DNA from: G963677485 sp964519405
GTDB taxonomy: Bacteria > Armatimonadota > HRBIN16
DNA: 12,298 bases
Assembly (NCBI GenBank): GCA_964519405.1
Contig: CAZFLA010000103.1
Span: forward strand, 1-12,298
Reading direction: 5' to 3'
In this document: piece by piece, positions 1-7,850 of the stretch
Layout of the letters: each line of letters opens with the position of its first letter
How positions within the stretch are numbered: position 1 is the first letter of the stretch
Translations under genes and position numbers: made by a program
Notes under the pieces: model-generated
What the model was told of the DNA's origin: nothing
The model's database searches: none
What the model saw: only the letters and a program-made list of their open reading frames with translations

Positions 1-1
1 G

Positions 2-1090
2 GATATCCTCAGCAAAAAGCCACTGGCGGGCATGAACTCAGAGTTCTTCCATGCCTACAGCCATGTAAACACTTTGTGCGGTGCCGCCATGGCGTATTTT
101 ATTAAGGATGATCCTCGTTATGCCGATATCATCAGATCCGCATATGACTACTTCCAAGACCATCAGGTCATGGCGACTGGCGGATTCGGCCCATGGCTGG
201 AGCATCTCCTGCCGCGGAATCTGCTAGTTGAGGCTATGACCGGTGATCGGCACGACAGCACTGAAACACAGTGTAATTCGTGGGCCATCTTCAAGTTGTG
301 CAAATACCTTATCTCCATTACGGGTGACGCCAAATATGCTGGCTGGATTGAAAAAGCGGTGTATAACATGACTGGCGCCACCATCCCGCTAAGCGGTGAT
401 GGAATGGTGATGTATTACTCTGACTACAACTGCAGCGGAGGCGTCAAAAAGAACAACGTTGATAAGTGGACCTGCTGCACAAGCACGCGTTTATTGAATG
501 TGGCTGACTTCGCCGATCTCATCTATTTCAAAAGTAGTGCCGGTCTCTATGTCAGCTTATATACACCCTCAACCGTAAAGCACATTATTCAAGGTAAGCT
601 AGTCACCGTCACACAGAGAACGCGCTTCCCGGAAGTTGCTGCATCCGACTTGACTATATCTGTCAGCAAGCCCACTGTGTTTTCGCTATTTCTAAGGGTG
701 CCTGATTGGCTCAGTGAACCCATGCGTGTGTCTGTGAACGGGAAGGTGATAGCTGTGAAGAACGTGAAGCAAGGCTGGCTGGAAATCAAACGCGAATGGC
801 GTAATGGTGAGGTCATCCATGTTGACTTGCCGATCTCTTTGTCGGTGAGCCGGTTGGATGAAGCTAAGGGGTATCCTGCAGCCATCATGTACGGCCCGGT
901 GACTATGGCTGTTCGGTATTTTGATGGCAATCCCGCGGCGAAGATTGACCTAACCGCGCTGAACAAGACGTTCAGCAGGACTCCCGGTGAGCCGCTATGC
1001 TTCACCCACACCGCCGACAGCTCCATACTGCTTAGGCCATTCTACGCTTTTCGGGAAGGCGAGCCCTACACGCTATACCTCAACAAATAG
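2..1090 (+). CDS. GH127/DUF1680-type glycoside hydrolase, C-terminal part (5' end outside window)
   Basis: The reading frame is open to the left edge and gives 362 residues, so the N-terminus and any signal peptide are missing. The sequence fits the DUF1680/GH127 architecture: the end of an (alpha/alpha)6 barrel with a HAYSHVN segment near the start, an ATGGFGPW motif, then ETQC with its Cys codon at 272-274, and a WTCC pair with Cys codons at 473-478. These are followed by a beta-sandwich tail with FLRVPDW, a VNG turn and a MYGPV strand. In characterised GH127 beta-L-arabinofuranosidases, Glu and three Cys bind zinc and one Cys of the CC pair is the nucleophile; the matching residues appear present here. 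The Glu-to-Cys spacing is E-x-x-C rather than the E-x-C I remember from the B. longum enzyme, so this looks like a side branch and its substrate is uncertain. It converges on the rhamnosidase gene, 55 nt away. The family call is fairly secure; the arabinofuranosidase activity is inference. Confidence 0.8.
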   Translation, partial: DILSKKPLAGMNSEFFHAYSHVNTLCGAAMAYFIKDDPRYADIIRSAYDYFQDHQVMATGGFGPWLEHLLPRNLLVEAMTGDRHDSTETQCNSWAIFKLCKYLISITGDAKYAGWIEKAVYNMTGATIPLSGDGMVMYYSDYNCSGGVKKNNVDKWTCCTSTRLLNVADFADLIYFKSSAGLYVSLYTPSTVKHIIQGKLVTVTQRTRFPEVAASDLTISVSKPTVFSLFLRVPDWLSEPMRVSVNGKVIAVKNVKQGWLEIKREWRNGEVIHVDLPISLSVSRLDEAKGYPAAIMYGPVTMAVRYFDGNPAAKIDLTALNKTFSRTPGEPLCFTHTADSSILLRPFYAFREGEPYTLYLNK

Positions 1091-1104
1091 GGTTTCATGA
1101 ATAT

Positions 1105-1130
1105 TGTGGGCGCCGGTGATGGCGCCCACA
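1105..1130. terminator. Perfect hairpin between convergent genes, probable bidirectional terminator
   Basis: The arms TGTGGGCGCC (1105-1114) and GGCGCCCACA (1121-1130) are exact reverse complements, giving a 10-bp GC-rich stem with a 6-nt loop. It lies 14 nt after the stop of the GH127-like gene and 15 nt after the stop of the opposing rhamnosidase gene. Neither strand has a T-run after the stem, so it is not a canonical intrinsic terminator. It may stop or protect both transcripts, or act with Rho. Confidence 0.6.
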
Positions 1131-1145
1131 TGCGGATTGCTGGTT

Positions 1146-4100
1146 CTACTTAGTGGTCATGATCTGCACAGGCCCCATCAAACCCGAGGGGTAGAGTGCT
1201 GTACCGGCATCTAGACGGAAGTTTGACAGCGTAAGCCTTTGATCTTCTGGCAGTGATGCGTCTCTTATGACGCGATTGGCCCAGAGGTTGGCTGCGTCGA
1301 TCTCCACCGTGTTTTGACCAGGTTTTACGTAAGCTCCGATGTCAATCTGCCATGGTTCACACCACACAACTCCAGCATCCTTGCCATTTACATAGACCCG
1401 TGCGATGTCCTTCACAACACCCAAACTGAGGCGAAGTTTTGCGCGCATCGCTGGTGTGAGGCTATTAGGTATAGTGAAGCTCTTTATGTATTTAGCGATA
1501 CCAGAATAGTATTTGATGCCAGGCTCGCTGCGTTGGGTCCAGTCAACCAACTTGTCGAACACGATTTTACCGGTTTTTTTGTCTGCAGATGCAATCGCTG
1601 GTGATACCCAAGCCGGGTCGAACTGAACCGTCCATGCCCCTGTCAGTGTTTGCGATGGTGAATACACCGCGAAGTTAGGTGCGGTGCTGCTGGATGGCTT
1701 CTTAGCAGCCTGCTTGAACACGATGAATAGGCCTTGGTATGCCTCGAATGTCATCGGGATAGAGGTGACGCCATCGTGCTGAGTATATGTGGTGAGTGCG
1801 CGGGTTTTGCCCGTTAATGGGTCGAACAACTCAGGCAGTTTACCTGCTGCGCGTAAAGTGACATTCATGTTGAGTGTGTTTTTCGTTGGGTTAGCCATGA
1901 AGTAGATGTCAGTACTGGCTGATCGGCGATGTATCCAGTCTAGGTTTGTTGATGCCGAATCGTCGAACCGACCCCAAGGTGCACAACCGAGTGCTCCCAC
2001 GGTAGTCGCTGGACTCCATGATGCTTTGTCTGCACTCGACTTCCACTCATCGGAGTTGGTAATCAATGTGATGGGTTGGGACTTCTCAAGCGTAACTACG
2101 AACTTGCCAATGACCCCAGCCGGTGTCGGTTCAGTGGTGGTGTTTGTCGCCATCACCTCTATGATGTTTTGTCCTGGCTTGAACGCTTTGGTGACATCAG
2201 CATCGGATGCCTTCTCCCAGCTTGTGCTGGATATGCACCGTTTACCGTTAACAGACAGCACAAACTCATTATCAGCGCTCATACTCACTAATGCGCGTGT
2301 GATTTTTCTGCCTGCAGGGATTGTGATGGACGATCTGAAGTAACGAACCCCTGGTGCAGGGTAGCCGCCGCTTGTTCCATGCCATATCCAGTTAGCGCCG
2401 GAGAGTCCCGCTCTCTGTTTTGCCGTTTTGCCAACGGTCACTACCGATGCCGATAAATCCGCAGGTAATCCGTCGCTGCTCATCAGACGCTCCATCGTTA
2501 TCCCGCAGACTACCCGGCCTTTACCCACTTTGCGGATACCAGTTTTACCGTTTGGTGATCCCCATAATTCGATGGCGAGTTTCTTCAGTTTGGCATCTTC
2601 GGATGTACGGTTGTATAACCCAGGAGTGCGAACTGGTGGCTGCCCGACGAGCGTGCAGCCCGATTTTACCAGCAGCGCAATCTTCTGCAGCACTGCTGTG
2701 CTCATGGTGGTGCTGTAGGGATATGTCAGCACGAGATATCGGTAGCTCAACCCATCAGGTAAGCTCCACTTGCCGTTTTTAGCGCTCAATCGGTTGAGAA
2801 GAACCTCGGTGTTCATGCCGTCAAAATCATAGCCCAACGGCAGCGCCGGGTTTAATCCACCTTTGCTTGGTACGTAACGAGATGAACCCTCACCCACAAA
2901 ATAGGCTGCATCGGCTACGAACTTACCCTGTTGCAGCAGATATTGGCAGCGTGCGATGTAGCTGAACATGCCATCAGCCATCGGCCACCATGTGTAGTGA
3001 CGGCTGAAGATGCCATAATCTTCCAGACCTGGTTTGTATTCAAACGGCTGATGCACATACTTATGGATAACTGTGTTGTTGAGTCCATCTGCAAAGCAGT
3101 AGTTCAGTGTCTTGCGGTACCGATCTGGTGCGGTGATCTGACCTAGCCACGGATGATAAGTGAGCGTTTCGGCTTGCACCAGCTGCCGTCCATATATACG
3201 GGCACCAGAGGCCGCCGTTCGCAGCACATCACAGAAGGGATTAGTCATCATGCTGGAGAGGTCATCGGTGCTGTTATTATGCGAAACTTCCGCCATCGGC
3301 AGGTCGGCTCTGCCAAACACCTTAAGCCCATCAAGGTGAGGGAATGGGTAGCTGCCATAACCCGATTCTGGGTTCATCAGCGCGTTGTGTTGGTGAGCTC
3401 GCTTCTGAAGCTGCTCGTAATAGTCTGCGATCAGGTCAGCGATGGTTGCTCGGTAGTCTGTAAGGAATCGTTCGGTGGTTTCGCTGTCGTCAACAAGGCG
3501 CCGTGCCATGGCTGGCAGGAACCTGAGCAGGTCATACCCTCGCTTCTTTTGGAATTGCGCTCGGAAGTCGGGCGTCCAAGTTGGCTGCTGGCCTTGAACA
3601 TCAGCACCGATCTCCCAACTGTCTGTATGGAACGCCTTCATCACACCAGGGGCTGTTTTCGCTGTTGCTTTCAGCATACCGACGGCAGCGTTGTCAAACA
3701 TGAGGTCAGCCCCTTTGCGGCTGAGCACATCGACTTCATAACCTCCGCCAGCTGACATACGGGCCGGTTGACCAATGGTCGTCCAGCCAAACCTCATGAT
3801 CGTCCACTTACCTTGAGGCTTCACCCAATTTAACCGTCCATCTGGCTGCAGGTATTGCGTGAGGTCAATGACTTGGGTGCTTTTGAGGTCGTATTGCTTC
3901 GTGAATGGATTGTTATCGTCCATGGCACCCTCAAAGAGGATTCCGCGGTTGCCGGATTTGTAGTTCCACCACTTTATGCCTGACCTCACTGACGGTTGAT
4001 CTTCACCTCGGAGTATCTGGAACTCCGCGAGCCTGATGTCAGGCGCATACGCGGAGGTAATTACCAATCGAAATACCTTGGCTGTAACTGTCGGGAATGG

Positions 4101-4946
4101 TATGCGCGTGGAAGCTGCAATATCGGCATTGATGTGCGCCACAGTCTGGAAGTTTATGCCATCGTTTGAGGCTTGCAGGTCAGCCTCTTTGATTCCACCA
4201 TCAGACATTGCCTTAATATATAAACCGCTGGCCGCAAACGCTTTGGAGTATGTGCACTGTATCCATATCGGCGATTGCGGGGAAGGTGCTGCCGATGTGC
4301 GCCAGTATGTGTTGGGGTCGGCATCACATGCGTGTATCGCTGGCCAGTTTTCCTCCGCGCAGTATCCCAACACTGTGTTGCTTGCTGATACTTCGAGTGG
4401 GGTCGGTGCGCGGTCTGGCTTCTCAGGGAATGCGATTATGGCGATATCATGGTAAACGCCTAGGCGAGAAAACGGCATCGGCAGAGGATCTGCAAGCTCT
4501 GCCTGATCGTCAATCTGCAGCTCAGAGTTTACGAGCTGCATCGCTGCTGATTCCTTATCAACCCATTTTCCGCCGAAGGCCCAACCATCAACGATGCTTG
4601 CACTAAATGTGATTCCCGCATTACCTGCAAGCCGTGCGGCTTCACCAAACCAATCTGCCCATTCGTCACCCAGCATAGGCGGCTGAGATGGCAAAGGCAG
4701 GCCTGTGGTGTCGATCGTTTGCATGTGCATCACGCCGCCGATGCCCATCTTGCGCATTTCCGCGATGTCTTTGACCATACCGGCCTTATTGGCATATCCG
4801 CCCTCGAACCACCAGAAAGTCCATGGTTTCGCGCTCATCGGAGGCGATGCGAATTTCTGTGAGAGTGCATCGGGTGCCGCAAATGCCGAAGATGCACACA
4901 CCGCGGATACAACAATGATTGATATTAGCTTACGCAGACTGATCAT
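1146..4946 (-). CDS. Secreted GH106-type alpha-L-rhamnosidase, multi-domain
   Basis: This 1266-residue protein should hydrolyse terminal alpha-L-rhamnosides outside the cytoplasm. The ATG at 4946-4944 is chosen because AAGGAG (4961-4956) lies 9 nt upstream and the protein then opens with a clean Sec signal: a basic start, a hydrophobic core, and AFA cleavage near residue 23. An in-frame TTG ten codons upstream is rejected. GH106 hallmarks in order: WTFWWFEGG and GIGGVMHMQT near 42-77; DSWE (Glu445); KKRGYD; ESGYG (Glu527); AETLT (Glu593); HKYVHQP; YTWWPMADGMFSYIARCQ; LLQQGKFVAD. Glu445 and Glu593 are my candidates for the catalytic pair. Extra modules are visible: a discoidin-like galactose-binding domain at about 185-315, a module like the N-terminal domain of GH78 rhamnosidases at about 851-955 (NWIWHG, SADNEFVLSVNGK), and a GH2-type jelly roll at about 1095-1260 (RVYVNGKDAG, NTVEIDAANLW). 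The gene diverges from the 5103-6560 gene. The family call is strong; the exact specificity is inferred. Confidence 0.88.
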   Translation of the reverse strand: MISLRKLISIIVVSAVCASSAFAAPDALSQKFASPPMSAKPWTFWWFEGGYANKAGMVKDIAEMRKMGIGGVMHMQTIDTTGLPLPSQPPMLGDEWADWFGEAARLAGNAGITFSASIVDGWAFGGKWVDKESAAMQLVNSELQIDDQAELADPLPMPFSRLGVYHDIAIIAFPEKPDRAPTPLEVSASNTVLGYCAEENWPAIHACDADPNTYWRTSAAPSPQSPIWIQCTYSKAFAASGLYIKAMSDGGIKEADLQASNDGINFQTVAHINADIAASTRIPFPTVTAKVFRLVITSAYAPDIRLAEFQILRGEDQPSVRSGIKWWNYKSGNRGILFEGAMDDNNPFTKQYDLKSTQVIDLTQYLQPDGRLNWVKPQGKWTIMRFGWTTIGQPARMSAGGGYEVDVLSRKGADLMFDNAAVGMLKATAKTAPGVMKAFHTDSWEIGADVQGQQPTWTPDFRAQFQKKRGYDLLRFLPAMARRLVDDSETTERFLTDYRATIADLIADYYEQLQKRAHQHNALMNPESGYGSYPFPHLDGLKVFGRADLPMAEVSHNNSTDDLSSMMTNPFCDVLRTAASGARIYGRQLVQAETLTYHPWLGQITAPDRYRKTLNYCFADGLNNTVIHKYVHQPFEYKPGLEDYGIFSRHYTWWPMADGMFSYIARCQYLLQQGKFVADAAYFVGEGSSRYVPSKGGLNPALPLGYDFDGMNTEVLLNRLSAKNGKWSLPDGLSYRYLVLTYPYSTTMSTAVLQKIALLVKSGCTLVGQPPVRTPGLYNRTSEDAKLKKLAIELWGSPNGKTGIRKVGKGRVVCGITMERLMSSDGLPADLSASVVTVGKTAKQRAGLSGANWIWHGTSGGYPAPGVRYFRSSITIPAGRKITRALVSMSADNEFVLSVNGKRCISSTSWEKASDADVTKAFKPGQNIIEVMATNTTTEPTPAGVIGKFVVTLEKSQPITLITNSDEWKSSADKASWSPATTVGALGCAPWGRFDDSASTNLDWIHRRSASTDIYFMANPTKNTLNMNVTLRAAGKLPELFDPLTGKTRALTTYTQHDGVTSIPMTFEAYQGLFIVFKQAAKKPSSSTAPNFAVYSPSQTLTGAWTVQFDPAWVSPAIASADKKTGKIVFDKLVDWTQRSEPGIKYYSGIAKYIKSFTIPNSLTPAMRAKLRLSLGVVKDIARVYVNGKDAGVVWCEPWQIDIGAYVKPGQNTVEIDAANLWANRVIRDASLPEDQRLTLSNFRLDAGTALYPSGLMGPVQIMTTK

Positions 4947-4955
4947 ATGATTGAA

Positions 4956-4976
4956 CTCCTTGCCATGACTTGGCAA
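4956..4976 (-). promoter_or_regulatory. Shine-Dalgarno and adjoining hairpin in the rhamnosidase leader
   Basis: On the minus strand AAGGAG (4961-4956) is an excellent ribosome binding site, 9 nt before the ATG. The inverted repeat TTGCCA/TGGCAA (4976-4971 with 4965-4960, 5-nt loop) sits immediately upstream, and its 3' arm ends with the AA of AAGGAG. The arms are exact. A small leader hairpin touching the ribosome site could tune translation, but a 6-bp stem may also be chance. Confidence 0.5.
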
Positions 4977-5001
4977 CTACTCTGATGCTTATGTTTGCAC
5001 C

Positions 5002-5079
5002 ATACTACCGATCGCGACCGGTATTCCAGTAGTTTTCAATGTGGATTTGGTAGTATCATCTGGTCATAGATCATACCAA
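5002..5079. promoter_or_regulatory. Cluster of GGTA-type half-sites in the divergent intergenic region, candidate operator
   Basis: The 156-bp gap between the two divergent starts holds ATACTACC (5002-5009) and its exact reverse complement GGTAGTAT (5049-5056). It also holds TTGGTA (5048-5053) facing TACCAA (5074-5079), and a further GGTATTCC at 5020-5027. The core GGTA therefore occurs four times, twice in each orientation. TACCG/CGGTA (5006-5010 and 5019-5023) forms one more small inverted repeat. Such a pattern suits a dimeric or AraC-type regulator controlling both genes, but no regulator gene is in the window. No convincing -35/-10 pair stands out on either strand. The repeats are seen directly; the role is inference. 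Confidence 0.45.
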
Positions 5080-5102
5080 GCGGATGGAGAGTATATCTGT
5101 CG

Positions 5103-6560
5103 ATGAATACGCCTCATTTCAAGCATCGCTCATGTTACGTGAACTTTGCGGAGCATTTACAGAACCACTGGAATGTCAATATGTATTATCCAGCTGCGCC
5201 AAACCGATGGAGCGATGCCGATTGGCACCGCTTCTTAACGATGATCAAAGCATTTGGTTATAACTGCTTCGAATATTGGGTTGCACCTACGGTATATGAT
5301 AAAGCCGCGCTTTCCGGTGATGCGGTGTGCGATGATTTTGCACAAGCCATGCGCACGGTAACCGACATAGCCCACAAGTTAGGCCTGAAGACAAAGGCAA
5401 ACATCATACCCAACTGCATAGGATCTCAGTGGTATTTCGCTTGTCCGCACGACGCTGATGACAGCGCACTCATCAAAAAGCTGTGGTCGCATTGGTGCCG
5501 GCAACTCCGCAGCACAGACATCATGACCATATTCCCAGGTGATCCCGGAGGATGCAACCGCAACGGCTGCGACCATACGACATTCATCGATCTCGCTCAG
5601 GAACTTGCGGAATTGGCGGTGCAACTGAACTCAGGCTGTGCTGTGGAAGTTGGTACTTGGGGAACACCATTTTCTGGATGGGGCGACGACTTAAGGCATA
5701 CACCAAACTGGGACGGCAGTTGGGCGATGCTGACAGATGAAGGCAATAACACCCCCGAAACGCCGTGCCATATCTGGAATGGAGCTCCGGAACGCGCACA
5801 GAAGGCGATGGAATACCTACTAAAGCGTCTTCCTGAGTTTCCCGAGCAGACGATGGTGGCGATCAACCTTGGATTCAGCCCCGACGGTGACTGTGTGATG
5901 GGCGGAGATGCTCGTGCCTACGCAAGAGAGATAGCCAAGATCCGCCCGATAACAAGCTGGGACTATTCACTGTGCGAGGGTGAGCTGATCAACTATCCTC
6001 ACTGGCGGCTGCCGCGAATGGCAGCGCGGCGCAGAGAGGAGTGCAGTGCGGCTCCATACCTGGGGGGAATGTGCTATACCATGACGCCGAAGCTGAACTC
6101 GCTGTCGCTATACGCGGGCGGACAGTTATTGTGTAACCCTATGGCTGATCCTGACCTGCTATCAAAGCAGTTCTGTGAACTTGTGTTTGGTGAGCAAAAC
6201 GCGGAACTCGGTTCGCTGTTTGAGGCGTTTGAGGTCGTCAATGGATGGGGTTATTATCCTCGGCGTAAATGGAGCAAACCGCAACTGCGCCGCGTATATC
6301 GCGAGATCATCGACCGTCTGACATCAGTCACAGCAGATAGCTGTCAACTGCCGATTTATCCGGGCTTTGATGAATACCGCAGCGACTTGATCTGGTTTGC
6401 GGCACAGTTCCTGCGGATGACAGATGAGAGCGTCGATAGATGCGTGATAGAGCAGGAATACTGGCATAAAGCCTTGAATATTTACGATGTCATTGATATG
6501 TCAGCAGATCCTAGAGCTCATACGGCTGCGCACAACTTTTCAATGATCTTAGCGGAATAG
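5103..6560 (+). CDS. Hypothetical protein, possible TIM-barrel glycoside hydrolase of unassigned family
   Basis: I do not recognise a named family for this 485-residue protein. It starts at ATG with GGAG at 5086-5089, a rather long 13-nt spacing, and no nearer in-frame start exists. There is no signal peptide or membrane segment, so it is probably cytoplasmic. Visible landmarks: GYNCFEYWV (52-60), FPGDPGGCNRNGCD (144-157) after a hydrophobic strand, EVGTWGTPFSGW (182-193), SWDYSLCEGEL (285-295), and a helical C-terminal part with LLCNPMADPDLL and VFGEQNAEL (342-369). The strand-then-acidic-loop pattern and the late NP-x-x-DPD-L segment recall alpha-glucuronidase and DUF4838-like TIM barrels, which is the basis of the tentative call. 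It carries about 18 cysteines (3.7%), unusual for a cytoplasmic enzyme. It is first in a run of close same-strand genes, 12 nt before the esterase start, and could process imported oligosaccharide. Confidence 0.75.
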   Translation: MNTPHFKHRSCYVNFAEHLQNHWNVNMYYPAAPNRWSDADWHRFLTMIKAFGYNCFEYWVAPTVYDKAALSGDAVCDDFAQAMRTVTDIAHKLGLKTKANIIPNCIGSQWYFACPHDADDSALIKKLWSHWCRQLRSTDIMTIFPGDPGGCNRNGCDHTTFIDLAQELAELAVQLNSGCAVEVGTWGTPFSGWGDDLRHTPNWDGSWAMLTDEGNNTPETPCHIWNGAPERAQKAMEYLLKRLPEFPEQTMVAINLGFSPDGDCVMGGDARAYAREIAKIRPITSWDYSLCEGELINYPHWRLPRMAARRREECSAAPYLGGMCYTMTPKLNSLSLYAGGQLLCNPMADPDLLSKQFCELVFGEQNAELGSLFEAFEVVNGWGYYPRRKWSKPQLRRVYREIIDRLTSVTADSCQLPIYPGFDEYRSDLIWFAAQFLRMTDESVDRCVIEQEYWHKALNIYDVIDMSADPRAHTAAHNFSMILAE

Positions 6561-6575
6561 GGAGATATATATTTG
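6561..6575 (+). promoter_or_regulatory. Ribosome binding site deciding a TTG start
   Basis: GGAG (6561-6564) lies 8 nt before TTG (6573-6575), directly after the TAG stop of the preceding gene. This good spacing, together with the signal peptide that begins exactly at the TTG codon, supports TTG as the true start of the esterase gene. The next in-frame ATG (6657-6659, residue 29) would remove the signal peptide. Confidence 0.7.
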
Positions 6576-7850
6576 TTACGTTATGTAGTTGCCATTTTAT
6601 GTACTGCTGCATTCATCAATGCAGCCGGTGGTGCTCAATGCAAAGGGGAAGTATCCATGCTTGATGTGTTTCATAAAGATTTGAAGTTAATGCAAAAAAC
6701 ACCAGCAATGTATGATGCCGAAGTCGGTAAGCCGGTCGGAGATACGAGCTGGGGTTTCACCACCATGTTTGATGGATCCGGTCTGCGAGAGAAGGCGCTT
6801 GGTTGTGAAGTAAAGGCGATCTTCTATGATGGTATGCCATACAAAGGCAAACCGGTACGGCATTTTGCTTACCTGGGAGTTCCTAAAGTTCCTGCTGGCA
6901 CCAAGGTGCCTGGTATTGTTTTGGTTCATGGCGGTGGTGGTTCTGCGTTTGAAGCATGGGTGCGATTGTGGGTTGCCCGAGGTTATGCGGCCATTGCCAT
7001 GGACAACTGCGGCACGGTGCCGGTGGGTGAGTATGGCAACTGGAATTCACACGAGTGGAGCGGACCTAACTGCAACATGGTATTCGATACTGATGTGGCA
7101 TTGCGGGATAGCTGGACTTATCATGCGGTCAGCAGTGTTATTTTAGCTAACTCCTTACTGCGTTCTCTGCCGAGTGTTGATCCAAACCGAATAGGCGTGA
7201 CGGGTATCTCATGGGGTGGTTACCTGACCTGCATCACCGCTGGAATTGACTCGCGGTTCAAATACGCTGTCCCTGTTTATGGATGCGGATATCTAGTTGA
7301 CAATTCCACATGGTTACCAGAATTTGAGCGATTGGGTGCTGAGAGAACACAGAAGTGGCTTGCTGCATATGACCCGTCAGTTTTCATCGGCCATGCCAAG
7401 ATGCCAGTGATGTGGGTGACCGGAACAAATGACTTTGCTTATCCTATGGATTCCTTACAGAAATCATACCGACTGCTTAATGGTAAGGAGACGCTGTGCG
7501 TGCGGATTGAGATGCCTCATGGTCATGGTGGTGTCGGTGAGCGACCTGACGAAATCCTCGCGTTTGCTGAAGCCTCAACAGGCGGCACACCGATGACAAA
7601 AGTGAGTCCGACCCAGTGTGATAGTGACACTGCATGGGCTAGTTATAAATCACAGGGAGCTTTGAAATCGGCTGAACTTATCTACACCAAAGACAACGGA
7701 TTGTGGCCGGAGCGCAAATGGCATGCTATTCCTGCCGATATATCGGAAACACAGTTAAGGGCCAAATTACCGGCTGATGCGAAGGTCTTCTATTTCAATG
7801 TGGTAGATCAGCGCAATCTGTTAGTTAGCTCAGAGCATGTCGAGTTATAA
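6573..7850 (+). CDS. Secreted alpha/beta-hydrolase esterase (acetyl-xylan-esterase/prolyl-oligopeptidase type)
   Basis: This 425-residue protein probably removes acyl groups from sugar residues in the envelope or outside the cell. An N-terminal hydrophobic stretch (about 3-20, ending near AAGGAQ) acts as a Sec signal. The alpha/beta-hydrolase landmarks are complete: an oxyanion-hole region LVHGGGGSAF (117-126), a nucleophile elbow GISWGG with Ser213, the acid in TGTNDFAYP (Asp287), and the His in MPHGHGG (His316 or His318). The motifs NSHEWSGP (158-165) and PVYGCGY (234-240) match a hydrolase group I remember from PVC bacteria, where members are often named acetylxylan esterase without biochemical proof. 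About 85 residues after the His region (from about 340) look like a small beta domain and end with SSEHVEL. The gene follows the 485-residue protein by 12 nt and overlaps the next gene by 14 nt, so it is probably co-transcribed. The fold is strong; the substrate is unknown. Confidence 0.82.
   Translation: MLRYVVAILCTAAFINAAGGAQCKGEVSMLDVFHKDLKLMQKTPAMYDAEVGKPVGDTSWGFTTMFDGSGLREKALGCEVKAIFYDGMPYKGKPVRHFAYLGVPKVPAGTKVPGIVLVHGGGGSAFEAWVRLWVARGYAAIAMDNCGTVPVGEYGNWNSHEWSGPNCNMVFDTDVALRDSWTYHAVSSVILANSLLRSLPSVDPNRIGVTGISWGGYLTCITAGIDSRFKYAVPVYGCGYLVDNSTWLPEFERLGAERTQKWLAAYDPSVFIGHAKMPVMWVTGTNDFAYPMDSLQKSYRLLNGKETLCVRIEMPHGHGGVGERPDEILAFAEASTGGTPMTKVSPTQCDSDTAWASYKSQGALKSAELIYTKDNGLWPERKWHAIPADISETQLRAKLPADAKVFYFNVVDQRNLLVSSEHVEL

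Noticed and set aside
3153..3755. A 200-codon open frame on the + strand opposite the rhamnosidase gene
   Set aside because: It lies wholly inside the minus-strand GH106 gene, whose motifs are intact. Its translation shows no recognisable domain and it has no convincing ribosome site, so it is a shadow frame, as are the other + strand frames between 1314 and 4950.
4947..4976. TTG start ten codons upstream for the rhamnosidase
   Set aside because: It would place the strong AAGGAG site inside the coding sequence and put a polar extension before the signal peptide. The ATG at 4946 has ideal spacing.
4977..5102. Sigma-70 promoters for the divergent genes
   Set aside because: Combinations such as TTGGTA with TCATAC (+) or TTGGTA with GATACT (-) match the consensus too poorly to call; only the inverted repeats are reported.
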